Positions 10,879-19,093 of a stretch of 64,000 nucleotides of DNA are shown here, piece by piece. The DNA is from Kineococcus aurantiacus. GTDB lineage: Bacteria; Actinomycetota; Actinomycetes; Actinomycetales; Kineococcaceae. Under the pieces are notes generated by a model. That model did not search any database and was not told the origin of the DNA. It saw nothing but the letters and a program-made list of their open reading frames with translations. Numbering within the stretch: position 1 is the first letter of the stretch; every line of letters starts with the position of its first letter. The stretch lies in NCBI RefSeq assembly GCF_013409345.1, contig NZ_JACCBB010000002.1, positions 1 to 64,000 of the forward strand, in the 5' to 3' direction. Position numbers and translations under genes: made by a program.

Positions 10879-11772
10879 ATGACCACCGAGACCTCCACCA
10901 CGCCGACCGCCACCCCCCTCGCGGTCACCTCGCACCGCCCCGTGGGACCCCGCACCTGGGTCGCCACGGCCGTCGTGAACGTCGTCACCGCCGTGCTCGG
11001 CGTGATGTTCCTCGTCCCGCTGCTGTGGGTCGTCTTCGCGGCCTTCGACGCCCGCGCGGGGCTGAAGCTGGAGTGGCCCGGCACGGGCTTCAGCTTCGAC
11101 AACTTCCGGGCCGTCCTGACCCCGGAGACCACGTACCGGCCGATGTGGAACGGCCTGGTCCTGTGCGTGGGCTCGACGTTCATCGCCATCGTCGTGGCGA
11201 CGCTGGCCGCCTACCCGCTGTCCCGCTTCGAGACGCGCTACAAGCGGCCGTTCCTGCTGACCATCCTCTTCTCGACCGGCCTGCCCATCACGGCGATCAT
11301 GGTCCCGGTGTACGGGCTGTTCGTGCAGCTCAACCTCGTCGACACCATCGGCGGGACGGTCGCGTTCATGGCGACGACCGCGCTGCCCATGTCGATCTTC
11401 CTGTGCAAGAACTTCATGGACGGCGTGCCGCTGACGCTGGAGGAGGCGGCCTGGACCGACGGGGCCAGCTCCATGCAGACGCTGCGCCACATCGTCCTGC
11501 CCCTCATGTGGCCCGGGCTGTCCGTCGTGACGATCTTCACGTTCATCGGGATGTGGGGGAACTTCTTCATCCCCTTCGTCCTGCTGCTGTCCCCCGACCG
11601 GCTGCCCGCCTCGGTGAGCATCTTCACCTTCTTCGGGCAGTACGGGTCGGTCCAGTGGGGTCAGCTGGCGGCGTACTCGGTCCTGTACACGCTGCCCGTC
11701 GTCGTCCTGTACGTGCTGCTGTCCCGCCGGCTAGGCGGGGCGTTCAACTTCGGCGGCGCCCTGAAGGGCTGA
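10879..11772 (+). CDS. carbohydrate ABC transporter permease, MalG type
   Basis: This 297-residue protein is intact and of normal family length. It has six predicted membrane segments, the first at about residues 32-54 (VVNVVTAVLGVMFLVPLLWV). The EAA loop reads TLEEAAWTDGASSMQTLRHI and contacts the ATPase. The C terminus GGAFNFGGALKG resembles the usual GAxKG ending. It is the third gene of the ROK-linked importer, placed four bases after the MalF-type stop. No hydrolase accompanies the unit, so its sugar is unknown. It is the first undamaged gene from the left end of the window after the rhamnosidase. Confidence 0.93.
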   Translation: MTTETSTTPTATPLAVTSHRPVGPRTWVATAVVNVVTAVLGVMFLVPLLWVVFAAFDARAGLKLEWPGTGFSFDNFRAVLTPETTYRPMWNGLVLCVGSTFIAIVVATLAAYPLSRFETRYKRPFLLTILFSTGLPITAIMVPVYGLFVQLNLVDTIGGTVAFMATTALPMSIFLCKNFMDGVPLTLEEAAWTDGASSMQTLRHIVLPLMWPGLSVVTIFTFIGMWGNFFIPFVLLLSPDRLPASVSIFTFFGQYGSVQWGQLAAYSVLYTLPVVVLYVLLSRRLGGAFNFGGALKG

Positions 11773-11913
11773 CCCCCTCCCCTCCGGGCACCGTGGTGCC
11801 GTGCGGGTGGGCCCGCTGCCCCGAGGGGGACGCGGCGGTGCGGCGGGAACCCCGCGGGCCGGTCCGCGCGTTGCGCGGGCGAGTCCCGTGACCGTCCGAC
11901 GTCAGGAGTGCAG

Positions 11914-12084
11914 GTGCCGTTCTCGTTCCGCTGGGCCAAGGACCTCGGCAAGGGCGTGCGCGTGAACGCCGGGCGCTCCGGGGTGAGCGTCACGAAGCGG
12001 ATCGGGCGCGCGACGGTGTCCTCCACGGGGCGCGTGAGCGTCCGCCTGCTGAAGGGGCTGAGCTGGCGCGGCAAGCTCTGGTGA
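11914..12084 (+). CDS. 56-residue basic protein resembling DUF4236
   Basis: A short frame opens at GTG 11914, six bases after AGGAG. It encodes PFSFRWAKDLGKGVRVNAGR, followed by SGVSVTKRIGRATVSSTGRV. DUF4236 proteins share the pattern FRFRKxxKLxxGVRLNLxxSGVS, which this matches closely at its N terminus. Their function is unknown. It stands alone between the importer and the XRE regulator and is strongly basic. The call rests on one motif and a good ribosome site. Confidence 0.55.
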   Translation: MPFSFRWAKDLGKGVRVNAGRSGVSVTKRIGRATVSSTGRVSVRLLKGLSWRGKLW

Positions 12085-12123
12085 GCCCCGCGGTGCCCCG
12101 GGGACCCCGCGACGGCCGAGACG

Positions 12124-13011
12124 TCAGGGCGTCGCCGGATCGCGCGGCCGGCGGGACCCGGCAGGACCGGGGTCCGTGGCCCACGACGACAGCAGCCGCA
12201 GGTTGTCCGCCGAAGCGCTCCCCGGCTCGGCCGAGTACGTGAACAGCGTCTGGTCGTCCTCCCCGGCCAGCACCAGCGCCTCGAAGTGGATCGTGACGTC
12301 CCCCACCACGCGGTGGTGCAGGCGCTTGGTCCCGTGGGTGCGTTCGTGCACGCGGCGGTCGGACCACCACCGGGCGAACTCCGGGCAGCCGATCGTCAGC
12401 TCCCCGACGAGGGCGTTGAGCAGCGGGTCGTCGGGGTGGCGGCCGGCGTCCAGGCGCAACGTGCCGACCGCCTCGGCCGCCAGCACCGGCCAGTCGGGGA
12501 ACAGCGCACGCGCACCCGGGTCCAGCAGGAGCCAGCGGACGTAGTTGCGCCGGCGAGGCGGCAGCGCGTCCCAGTCGGTCAGCAGCGCCCGGGCCAGCGC
12601 GTTGGAGGCCAGCACGTCGGTGCGCCGGCCGACCACGAACGCCGGGTGGTCACGCAGGGAGTCCAGCAACTGGTGGACCGCGGGCCGCACCCGCTGCACC
12701 ACCGGGCGTTCGTGCCTCGCCGTGGACGGCCCCGCCAGGTCGTGCAGGTGCGCGCGACCCGCCGGGTCCAGGCCCAGCGCGCGGGCCAGCGCGTCCAGCA
12801 CAGCGCCCGACGGGCTGGCGTGGCGGCCCTGCTCCAGGCGCGTGTAGTAGTCCACGCTCACCCCGGCGAGCCGGGCGACCTCCTCCCGGCGCAGCCCGGC
12901 GACCCGGCGCCCCGGCGCCACCGGCAGCCCCACCGCCTCCGGGGACGTCGCCGCGCGCCGGCTGCGGAGGAAGTCACCCAGGTCCCTGCGGTGCTCGCCG
13001 TGGGAGGTCAC
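12124..13011 (-). CDS. XRE-family regulator with MmyB-like ligand-binding domain
   Basis: This 295-residue DNA-binding protein has a lambda-repressor-type helix-turn-helix at residues about 15-75 (LRREEVARLAGVSVDYYTRL, then EQGRHASPS). A larger domain follows, in the style of MmyB regulators (PAVHQLLDSLRDHPAFVVGR, and DALPPRRRNYVRWLLLDPGA). Proteins of this type are common in actinobacteria. They often sit divergently from an SDR that they control, exactly as here. GTG at 13011 is chosen because the conserved domain begins right after it. A longer frame exists upstream but would read through the shared promoter. Confidence 0.88.
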   Translation of the reverse strand: MTSHGEHRRDLGDFLRSRRAATSPEAVGLPVAPGRRVAGLRREEVARLAGVSVDYYTRLEQGRHASPSGAVLDALARALGLDPAGRAHLHDLAGPSTARHERPVVQRVRPAVHQLLDSLRDHPAFVVGRRTDVLASNALARALLTDWDALPPRRRNYVRWLLLDPGARALFPDWPVLAAEAVGTLRLDAGRHPDDPLLNALVGELTIGCPEFARWWSDRRVHERTHGTKRLHHRVVGDVTIHFEALVLAGEDDQTLFTYSAEPGSASADNLRLLSSWATDPGPAGSRRPRDPATP

Positions 13012-13056
13012 CCGACCAGTGTGCCGGTCCGGACGGGGCACGGACAGGTCGAAGGG

Positions 13057-13071
13057 GGGTACGCCGTACCC
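13057..13071. promoter_or_regulatory. 15-bp palindrome, candidate operator of the XRE regulator
   Basis: GGGTACG-C-CGTACCC is a perfect inverted repeat with seven-base arms. It lies in the 151-base gap between the divergent XRE regulator and the SDR. Its position suggests control of both genes. Confidence 0.45.
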
Positions 13072-13162
13072 AGGCAGGAGTGGGCGGGGCAGCGGCCTCC
13101 CCGGCCCCTGCTGACGGCCCAGGCTGGTGCTGTCCCCACCTCCTCCGACCGAAGGAGACCTC

Positions 13163-14005
13163 GTGTCCACCTGGTTCGTCACCGGCACCTCCCGCGGCCT
13201 GGGCCGCGAGCTCGTCACCCGACTGCTGGACCGCGGCGAGGACGTCGCGGCCACCACCCGCTCGACGCAGCGGTTGACCGCTGCCCTCGGCGGTGACGTC
13301 GACACCTCCCGGCTGCTGGCGCTGGAACTCGACCTGACCGACGGAGCCGCCGTCACGCGGGCGGTGCAGCGGACCCGCGAGCGGTTCGGCACCCTCGACG
13401 TCGTCGTCAACAACGCCGGTTACGGCTTCCTCGGCGCCGTCGAGGAGACCTCCGACGCCGAGGTCCGCGCCATGCTCGACGTGCAGGTCGTCGGGGTGTG
13501 GAACGTCCTGCGCGCGGCGCTGCCGATCCTGCGGGCCCAGCGGTCAGGTCACGTCGTCAACGTCTCCTCCATCCTGGGGATGACGTCCTTCCCCGGCTGG
13601 GGCCTGTACTGCGCGGGCAAGTTCGCCCTCGAGGGGCTCACCGAGTCCCTCGCCGCGGAGGTCGCCGACCTCGGGATCCAGGTCAGCCTCGTCGAGCCCG
13701 GCTACTTCCGCACCGACTTCCTGACCCCGGACTCCCTGGTGCTGCCCGAGAGGACCACCGACGCCTACCCCGCCCTGCGCGAGATGACGCAGGCGCACCT
13801 GCGGATGCCGGGGACCCAGCTGGGTGACCCGGTCAAGGCCGCCGCGGCCCTCGTCGACCTCGGGGTGTCCGGCAACGGCGGCCGGTTGCGCCACCTGCTG
13901 GGCTCGGACTCGTTCTCCCTCGCGCTCGGCGCGCTGGACGCCCGCCGCGAGGAGGTCGAGGCCGGCGAGGGGGTCGCCCGTTCCACCGACGTGTCGACCA
14001 CCTGA
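13163..14005 (+). CDS. short-chain dehydrogenase/reductase (classical SDR)
   Basis: This 280-residue NAD(P)-dependent oxidoreductase shows all classical SDR marks. These are the cofactor loop TGTSRGLGREL at residues 7-17, the structural NNAGYGFLG, the catalytic Ser in NVSSILGM and the catalytic pair in YCAGK. The C-terminal part (LVEPGYFRTDFLTPDSLVLP) resembles SDRs often named oxidoreductase or YbbO-like. GTG at 13163 follows AAGGAG at good spacing. Arg after the glycine loop hints at NADP, but this is weak. It is divergent from the XRE regulator. Confidence 0.9.
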   Translation: MSTWFVTGTSRGLGRELVTRLLDRGEDVAATTRSTQRLTAALGGDVDTSRLLALELDLTDGAAVTRAVQRTRERFGTLDVVVNNAGYGFLGAVEETSDAEVRAMLDVQVVGVWNVLRAALPILRAQRSGHVVNVSSILGMTSFPGWGLYCAGKFALEGLTESLAAEVADLGIQVSLVEPGYFRTDFLTPDSLVLPERTTDAYPALREMTQAHLRMPGTQLGDPVKAAAALVDLGVSGNGGRLRHLLGSDSFSLALGALDARREEVEAGEGVARSTDVSTT

Positions 14006-14050
14006 CGGGGCACGGGCGGTGCGCGGCCGCGGTGCCGGGGTGCGCTGCGG

Positions 14051-14626
14051 TCAGCGCCCCTGCCCTGCCCCGGAGGTACCGGGTTCGACGACGTCGGCGA
14101 GCAGCGCCGCCAGCGCGACCGCGCTGGCCGGTGACAGGGGGGCGAAGAACGTCCTGAGCTCGGCGCGGACCAGGACGGAGGCCTCGTCGAGACGGCACCG
14201 GCCGGCGCCGGTGATGCCGAGGATGACCTTGCGCCCGTCGTGCGGGTCCTTGGCCCGGGTGACCAGCCCCTCCTCCTGGAGCCTCTTGGCGATGAGGGTC
14301 ACGCAGGACTGGGGCACCAGCATGTGGCGGGCCAGCGAGCCGGCGCTCTGGTCCCCGAGGACCTGCAGCAGGTACATGGCGCGCAGGTCGCTGGCCAGGA
14401 GCCCGACCCGGTCGGCGGCGCTGTCCAGGATGCCGAGGACCCCCAGCCCCGCCTGCAGGGTCAGGTGACCGAGTTCGGAGCCGGAGAACGGCGACCGGGC
14501 GATCACGTCCAGTTCCTCCCGCACCCCCGGCAGCCGGTCCACGGGAACCGGGTGGAGCTCGGCGGAGCCCTGGTCCGGGTCGACACCGGCTGCGTCGGTC
14601 GGGTGGGCGCTCGGGGTGGTCAGCAC
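14051..14626 (-). CDS. MarR-family transcriptional regulator
   Basis: This 191-residue winged-helix protein has its recognition region at about residues 100-145: SLARHMLVPQSCVTLIAKRL, then QEEGLVTRAKDPHDGRKVIL. The DxRxxxL wing of MarR proteins is present as DGRKVIL. An N-terminal extension of some 45 residues precedes the fold. GTG at 14626 has AAGGAC ahead. It is divergent from a soluble chemoreceptor, and two palindromes lie between them, so it probably regulates that receptor and itself. The ligand is unknown. Confidence 0.88.
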   Translation of the reverse strand: MLTTPSAHPTDAAGVDPDQGSAELHPVPVDRLPGVREELDVIARSPFSGSELGHLTLQAGLGVLGILDSAADRVGLLASDLRAMYLLQVLGDQSAGSLARHMLVPQSCVTLIAKRLQEEGLVTRAKDPHDGRKVILGITGAGRCRLDEASVLVRAELRTFFAPLSPASAVALAALLADVVEPGTSGAGQGR

Positions 14627-14759
14627 GGTCCTTCATCGGTCGAGGACCTCCGGTGCTTGACCGGGGGCCGGCGGAGGGGGCGGGCAGGGCCCGGGAGGTG
14701 GTCGGGGGCCACGATCCTCCGGATGCAGTAGTCAAGCCGTCCCACCGGGCAGTCGATCA

Positions 14760-14789
14760 CTCCAGTGCTGGAGAACTTCAGCGCTGAAG
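14760..14789. promoter_or_regulatory. two adjacent 14-bp palindromes between MarR regulator and chemoreceptor
   Basis: CTCCAGTGCTGGAG (14760-14773, mismatched only at the centre) and CTTCAGCGCTGAAG (14776-14789, perfect) are separated by AA. They share the pattern CTNCAG-N2-CTGNAG and repeat at 16 bases. That is the size and layout expected for two MarR dimers binding side by side. They end 57 bases before the chemoreceptor start. Confidence 0.6.
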
Positions 14790-14846
14790 GAGTCCGGCGC
14801 GGTGACGACCCGGGTCGTCACCGCGCCCAGTGACAGGAGATGGACG

Positions 14847-16409
14847 ATGCTCGGTCGACGGACCGCTGGAACCGCCGCCGTGGCGCGCGAGCTCGCCGAG
14901 GGGCGCGCCGACGTCGAGGCCGTGACCGACCTCGTGCAGGCGCTGGAGACGGCCCGGACGCCGGCCGAGGCCGTCGGGATCGCGCTGGAGACCGTCCGGA
15001 CCCGCTTCGGCTGGGCCTACGCCTCGTTCTGGCGGCTGGACCGCGCCGCCCGCGTCCTGCGCTTCGAGCAGGAGAGCGGGACGGCCGGCGAGGAGTTCCG
15101 CCGGGTGACCCTGGCGGCCACCTTCGCCGAGGGCGTCGGGCTGTCGGGCCGGGCCTGGCGCCAGCGCGACCTGGTGTTCGTGGCGGACCTGAGCGAGCTG
15201 AGCGACTGCGTGCGGGCACCCGTGGCGCAGCGGGCCGGGATCCGCTCGGGGATCTGCTTCCCGGTGCTGCAGGGCGGGCAGGTGGCCGGGACGCTGGACT
15301 TCTTCACCACCGAGCAGATCACCCCCTCCGCCGGCCGGCTGTCGGTGCTGCGCACGGTCGCCCGGCTGATCTCGGCGACGGTGGCCCGGCTCGAGGAGGC
15401 CGTGCGGCAGGAGAAGGCCGCTCAGGACGTCGAGGCGGTCTCCACCCTGATCCACGCGCTGACGTCGGCGACCAGCGAGGAGCAGGCGCTGCGCACGGCG
15501 CTGGACACGATCCGCGCCGAGTTCGACTGGCAGTACGGCTCCTTCTGGCGCCTGGACGAGTCCGGGCCGGCGTCGAAGCACGTGCTGCGCTTCGGGCTGG
15601 AGTCCGGGGACGCCGGGGCGGAGTTCCGGCAGGTGACCTTGAACGCGTCCTTCGCCAAGGGCGTCGGGTTGTCGGGGCGGACGTGGGCCAAGCAGGACTT
15701 CGTGTTCGTGGAGGACCTGGGCGAGATGACCGACTGCGTGCGGGCCCCGGCGGCCCAGCGGGCGGGGGTGAAGTCGGGGGTGTGCTTGCCGGTGGTGGTG
15801 GCCGGGCGCGTGGTGGGGACCATGGACTTCTTCGCCACCCGCACCCTCATCATGTCGGCCAGCCGCGAGAGCGCCCTGCGCAACACGGCTTTCCTCATCG
15901 GCCAGGCGATGGAGCGGTTCGCCGCCGCCGACCGCCTCACCCGGGCCGGCGGGGACCTGCTGGCGTCCATCGGGGAGGTGGAGCGCAACGTGGTCGCCGC
16001 CACCGGGGTCGCCGCGCACGGGGAGACCCTGGCGGTGGAGGCCAACGCCGAGGTGGCCGCCCTGGAACGGGCCAGCGCGGAGATCAACGACGTCGTGCGC
16101 GCCATCCAGGCCATCGCGGCCCAGACCAAGCTGCTGGCCCTGAACGCCACCATCGAGGCGGCCCGGGCCGGGGACGCCGGACGGGGTTTCGCGATCGTGG
16201 CCGAGGAGGTCAAGGAACTGTCGGGTCAGACCGAGCAGGCGACGTCGAGCGTGAGCAGCAAGGTCGCCACGATCCAGGCGCGGGTGGGTGCGGTCACCGC
16301 CTCGCTGGTGCAGATCCACGCCGCGGTGGAGGAGATCAACCAGACGCAGTCGATCATCGGCGGCGTGCTGACCGAGCAGTTCGCCGTCACGCGCGACATC
16401 GTCGGCTGA
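14847..16409 (+). CDS. soluble methyl-accepting chemotaxis protein with two tandem GAF domains
   Basis: This 520-residue protein has no membrane segment. Two GAF domains (residues about 20-190 and 195-365) are close copies of each other. The first contains [20 protein letters not shown] and [20 protein letters not shown]; the second contains [20 protein letters not shown] and [21 protein letters not shown] short MCP signalling domain follows, with the hairpin tip [20 protein letters not shown] and [19 protein letters not shown]. Such receptors sense a cytoplasmic ligand and signal to CheA. ATG at 14847 is preferred over the upstream GTG at 14802 because AGGAGA lies at 14835-14840. Regulation by the divergent MarR protein is likely. 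Confidence 0.9.
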   Translation: MLGRRTAGTAAVARELAEGRADVEAVTDLVQALETARTPAEAVGIALETVRTRFGWAYASFWRLDRAARVLRFEQESGTAGEEFRRVTLAATFAEGVGLSGRAWRQRDLVFVADLSELSDCVRAPVAQRAGIRSGICFPVLQGGQVAGTLDFFTTEQITPSAGRLSVLRTVARLISATVARLEEAVRQEKAAQDVEAVSTLIHALTSATSEEQALRTALDTIRAEFDWQYGSFWRLDESGPASKHVLRFGLESGDAGAEFRQVTLNASFAKGVGLSGRTWAKQDFVFVEDLGEMTDCVRAPAAQRAGVKSGVCLPVVVAGRVVGTMDFFATRTLIMSASRESALRNTAFLIGQAMERFAAADRLTRAGGDLLASIGEVERNVVAATGVAAHGETLAVEANAEVAALERASAEINDVVRAIQAIAAQTKLLALNATIEAARAGDAGRGFAIVAEEVKELSGQTEQATSSVSSKVATIQARVGAVTASLVQIHAAVEEINQTQSIIGGVLTEQFAVTRDIVG

Positions 16410-16608
16410 GCCGCCTCTGTCGGCGCTCTGGTACCGGAGAGTTGCAGGATCGTTCTCGCCAAGACCACGGAGGTGTCACTACTGTCTTGATGCAAGACGT
16501 CGCACCACCTCCGGAGACGTGACTGATCAAAGGCGCCACGCACCGCTACCGAAGATCGCGTCAAATCGCACCCACTCATGGCTCATTCACCAGGATTCGT
16601 GGACCCGC

Positions 16609-16770
16609 TGAGGCTATCGCAGCCTTGCCGGTACGACCGATGAGGTGGTGCTGAAGCAGGTCGCGGAGGTGATGCCTGACGGGCTGTGGCAGCGGGTGCA
16701 GCCACTACAGCCCCAGACTCCGCCGCGCTGGCCGGCATCGTGCACGTCCTGATGACCGGTGGGTAGCTGG
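16609..16770 (+). pseudogene. IS5-type insertion sequence end with transposase N-terminal remnant
   Basis: The stretch opens with GAGGCTATCGCAGCC, which closely matches the left end of the element at 62.7 kb. It then encodes VAEVMPDGLWQRVQPLQPQ. The matching protein at 62.7 kb starts MTDEAMLQRVAQLVPDGLWQ. Here the start codon has become ACG and stops appear within about 40 codons. Only the left end remains. The rest of 16410-16982 shows no supported gene. Confidence 0.6.
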
Positions 16771-16982
16771 CACCAGGTACCCACCGAGCAACGCGGCGAC
16801 TCAGGGTTACCTGCTGGCGGCGGCTGCGGAACTGCACCCAGGCCGGCGTCCGGCCGGCCCTGCACAGCAGGCTGCGCCGAAACCCTCAGGGACATCACCC
16901 CATCAGCGACCGAACACTGAGAGCTGGCGTTCCCTACGCACCAGCGGGTTTCATGGACGCGGCCGCTGAGTTCGAACTTCCC

Positions 16983-17016
16983 CTGACCGGATCGCCTGCA
17001 GCGGCGATCCGGTCAG
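16983..17016 (-). terminator. strong hairpin after the GH-A hydrolase
   Basis: CTGACCGGATCGCC and GGCGATCCGGTCAG form a perfect 14-bp stem with a six-base loop. The hairpin lies 19 bases past the stop of the minus-strand hydrolase. There is no long T-run, as is common in high-GC actinobacteria. Confidence 0.65.
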
Positions 17017-17034
17017 CGAAGGTGTAGTCGGCGG

Positions 17035-18747
17035 TCAGACCTTGGCCAGGGTGATGCTGTCCACCTCGGCGAAACCAGTGCCGCCCGAGAAGCCGGGCGA
17101 TCCCTTGGCCAGGCGGATGACGTTGTACCCGGCCTTCAGGTCGAGACTCGCGCTGGAGGTGGCGCTCGCGGAGAAGCTGCCCCAGGAACCTGTTGCCGGG
17201 TATGAGATCGTCGACCAAGGACCCCCGTTGTACGCCAGGCCCTGCGTGGCCGTGGACGAGCCTCCGTTGGCGTAGCCGACGGCCATCGAATACTTCCCAG
17301 CCGTGGGTACGTTGACGATGAAGTCCACGAAACTGTCCTTGCGGACATCGCCGCTTCCGTCGATGCGGCCGACGTAGTAGCCGTTGGAGGCTGACCCGCC
17401 GCCGAGGCGCTGAGCGTTCACCACGGTGGCATTCTCAGCCTCGTAGGTCTGCTGCCAACTGCTCGTCGCCCCAGCGGCAGGGGTGATCAGCAGCTGGTAG
17501 GCGGCGCGCGCGTCCATGTTGTCCACCGGAACGGTGATGGATCCGTCGACTCCGACCGTCACCGTCTGGCGAGAAATGGCCGAGGGCGCCGAGGTGGCCG
17601 TTTGACGGCCCGTGATGCCGCTGGCCGTCAAGGTCACGCTTACGGAGGTGCCGAAGCCAGACAACCCGGTGACCTTCACGGCATCGTTTCCGTAGTCGCC
17701 ACCGAAGACCACGTTGACGATCTTGCGAGTGCTGTCGAGAGAGGCGATGCCATCGAGATCACCGGAAGCGGTCACAGGCAACATGCGTCCTGCCATGTCG
17801 CCGTACCACTTGTACATGTGGTAAGACGCAGTCGGTTGACCATTGTAGAAGAGGCCATTGGCGGTGCCAGCCTCGTACCAGTAGGCGCGCTCGGCATCAT
17901 TGACACCCGTACGCTCGAACTGCGCGATGTAGTGCAGAGCCGCACTGGGTACGTCGACCTGGTCCGGCCAGGCGTACTCGTTGATGGAGATCGGCCGTGG
18001 AGTGATGCCGAGCTCCCTCTCCAGGGCACGGTAGTCCGCGACGTGCTCATCGATGTTTTGCCAGCCCTGGCTCAGCTCATGCCACACGATGACATCGGGC
18101 AGGGTTCCGTCGGCTTTGGCCTGCGTCAGGAAGGACTTGAGGAAATCGCGGTTGTAGATGGTTGTGCCTGGACCGATAATCGGTGTCACCGTGTCCAGGG
18201 AGCGAATCTTTCGGTGTGTGCGCGTCCAGCCGTCGTTGAAGGGACCGGCCTTGGCGGTGTCCCAAGTGCCGTCCGGCTCGTTCCAAATCTCCCAGCCGTT
18301 GACGTTCGTGGTGGTCGATGCGTTCAAGCGGGCCTTGACCATCGTGTCGACCTTGCCCAGCCAATCGTCCCAGCTGACCCACTTGTAAGGGAAGTCCGGG
18401 TAGATGTCAGGCATACGGATGTACTGCTGCGCGCCAGAGGCGATGACCGAAGGAGCCACCTTCAGCGCATCGCCGACGGGGGTCGTGGCCCCGTTACCAA
18501 GCTGCTGAACTCCAGGCGGGGGTTGCGTCAGCTGATTCAACTTGAGCGGGACGAGTTGGCTGGCCGAGGGGGTGTTGGCGTCAGCCAGGCCGTAGAGCGT
18601 GCCGGCGGCGACGTGAGTCACCGGCCGCAGCGAGCCGGCAGCGTCGACCACCAGGGTGTTGCCGGCTGCCTGCGCCGAAGTGGTGGGAATGAGCACTGTG
18701 GTGGCCATCAGGCCAGCCAGAGTCAGGGACGTAGTGCGCTTGTTCAA
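17035..18747 (-). CDS. secreted clan GH-A glycoside hydrolase (GH39-like) with C-terminal CBM35-like domain
   Basis: This protein of about 570 residues has a Sec signal (LNKRTTSLTLAGLMATTVLI ending TTSAQA) and is exported. The catalytic part shows the acid/base Glu in NGWEIWNEPDGTW and a candidate nucleophile Glu in PISINEYAWPDQ, as in GH39-type (beta/alpha)8 enzymes. The last 140 residues (YEAENATVVNAQRLGGGSAS to GFAEVDSITL) resemble family 35 carbohydrate-binding modules. I chose TTG at 18747 because AAGGAG lies six bases ahead; GTG at 18765 has no ribosome site. It is transcribed from a LacI-type operator promoter shared with the neighbouring importer. Its likely role is releasing arabinose- or xylose-containing oligosaccharides outside the cell. 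The family assignment is tentative. Confidence 0.82.
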   Translation of the reverse strand: MNKRTTSLTLAGLMATTVLIPTTSAQAAGNTLVVDAAGSLRPVTHVAAGTLYGLADANTPSASQLVPLKLNQLTQPPPGVQQLGNGATTPVGDALKVAPSVIASGAQQYIRMPDIYPDFPYKWVSWDDWLGKVDTMVKARLNASTTTNVNGWEIWNEPDGTWDTAKAGPFNDGWTRTHRKIRSLDTVTPIIGPGTTIYNRDFLKSFLTQAKADGTLPDVIVWHELSQGWQNIDEHVADYRALERELGITPRPISINEYAWPDQVDVPSAALHYIAQFERTGVNDAERAYWYEAGTANGLFYNGQPTASYHMYKWYGDMAGRMLPVTASGDLDGIASLDSTRKIVNVVFGGDYGNDAVKVTGLSGFGTSVSVTLTASGITGRQTATSAPSAISRQTVTVGVDGSITVPVDNMDARAAYQLLITPAAGATSSWQQTYEAENATVVNAQRLGGGSASNGYYVGRIDGSGDVRKDSFVDFIVNVPTAGKYSMAVGYANGGSSTATQGLAYNGGPWSTISYPATGSWGSFSASATSSASLDLKAGYNVIRLAKGSPGFSGGTGFAEVDSITLAKV

Positions 18748-18915
18748 CGAGGGCTCCTTCGCCACACGAGGTGGATGCACGCGGAAGGGGGCACGACGCG
18801 GACACCGTCCATCCGGACGCGGGCCCGCATTGCCTGTCGAGGTGGTCATGGCCCATGGAGCCGTCTCGCGACCTAGACCGGTACCGGGGGGATGGAGCGC
18901 CTCCCTGCTGCTCCG

Positions 18916-18957
18916 CCCGGATGGGGAAAGCTTTCCCCATCCGGGGGGAGCTGTCAA
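18916..18957 (-). promoter_or_regulatory. promoter with 30-bp perfect palindromic LacI-type operator
   Basis: The core GGGGAAAGCTTTCCCC sits inside a perfect 30-bp palindrome (18916-18945). On the minus strand, TTGACA (18952-18957) is followed after 17 bases by AAAGCT (18929-18934), so the operator covers the -10 region. This drives the secreted hydrolase. The same layout occurs at 20196-20230. Confidence 0.8.
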
Positions 18958-19093
18958 GAGCAGATGGGCGAGCAGGTACAGCGCGGACGGCGCAGGGCGG
19001 CCGGTCGGGCGAAGGCGGTCAGGCCGGCAGGACCGCGGCCGGGGGAGGCCGCTGAGCCGCTACCGCGCCAGCATCTCCTGCCATGATGACGCC

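Noticed and set aside
14840-16522. Plus-strand frame starting at ATG 14840 over the chemoreceptor
   Set aside because: It is in the wrong frame relative to the GAF and MCP domains, and its product is Gly/Arg-rich nonsense.
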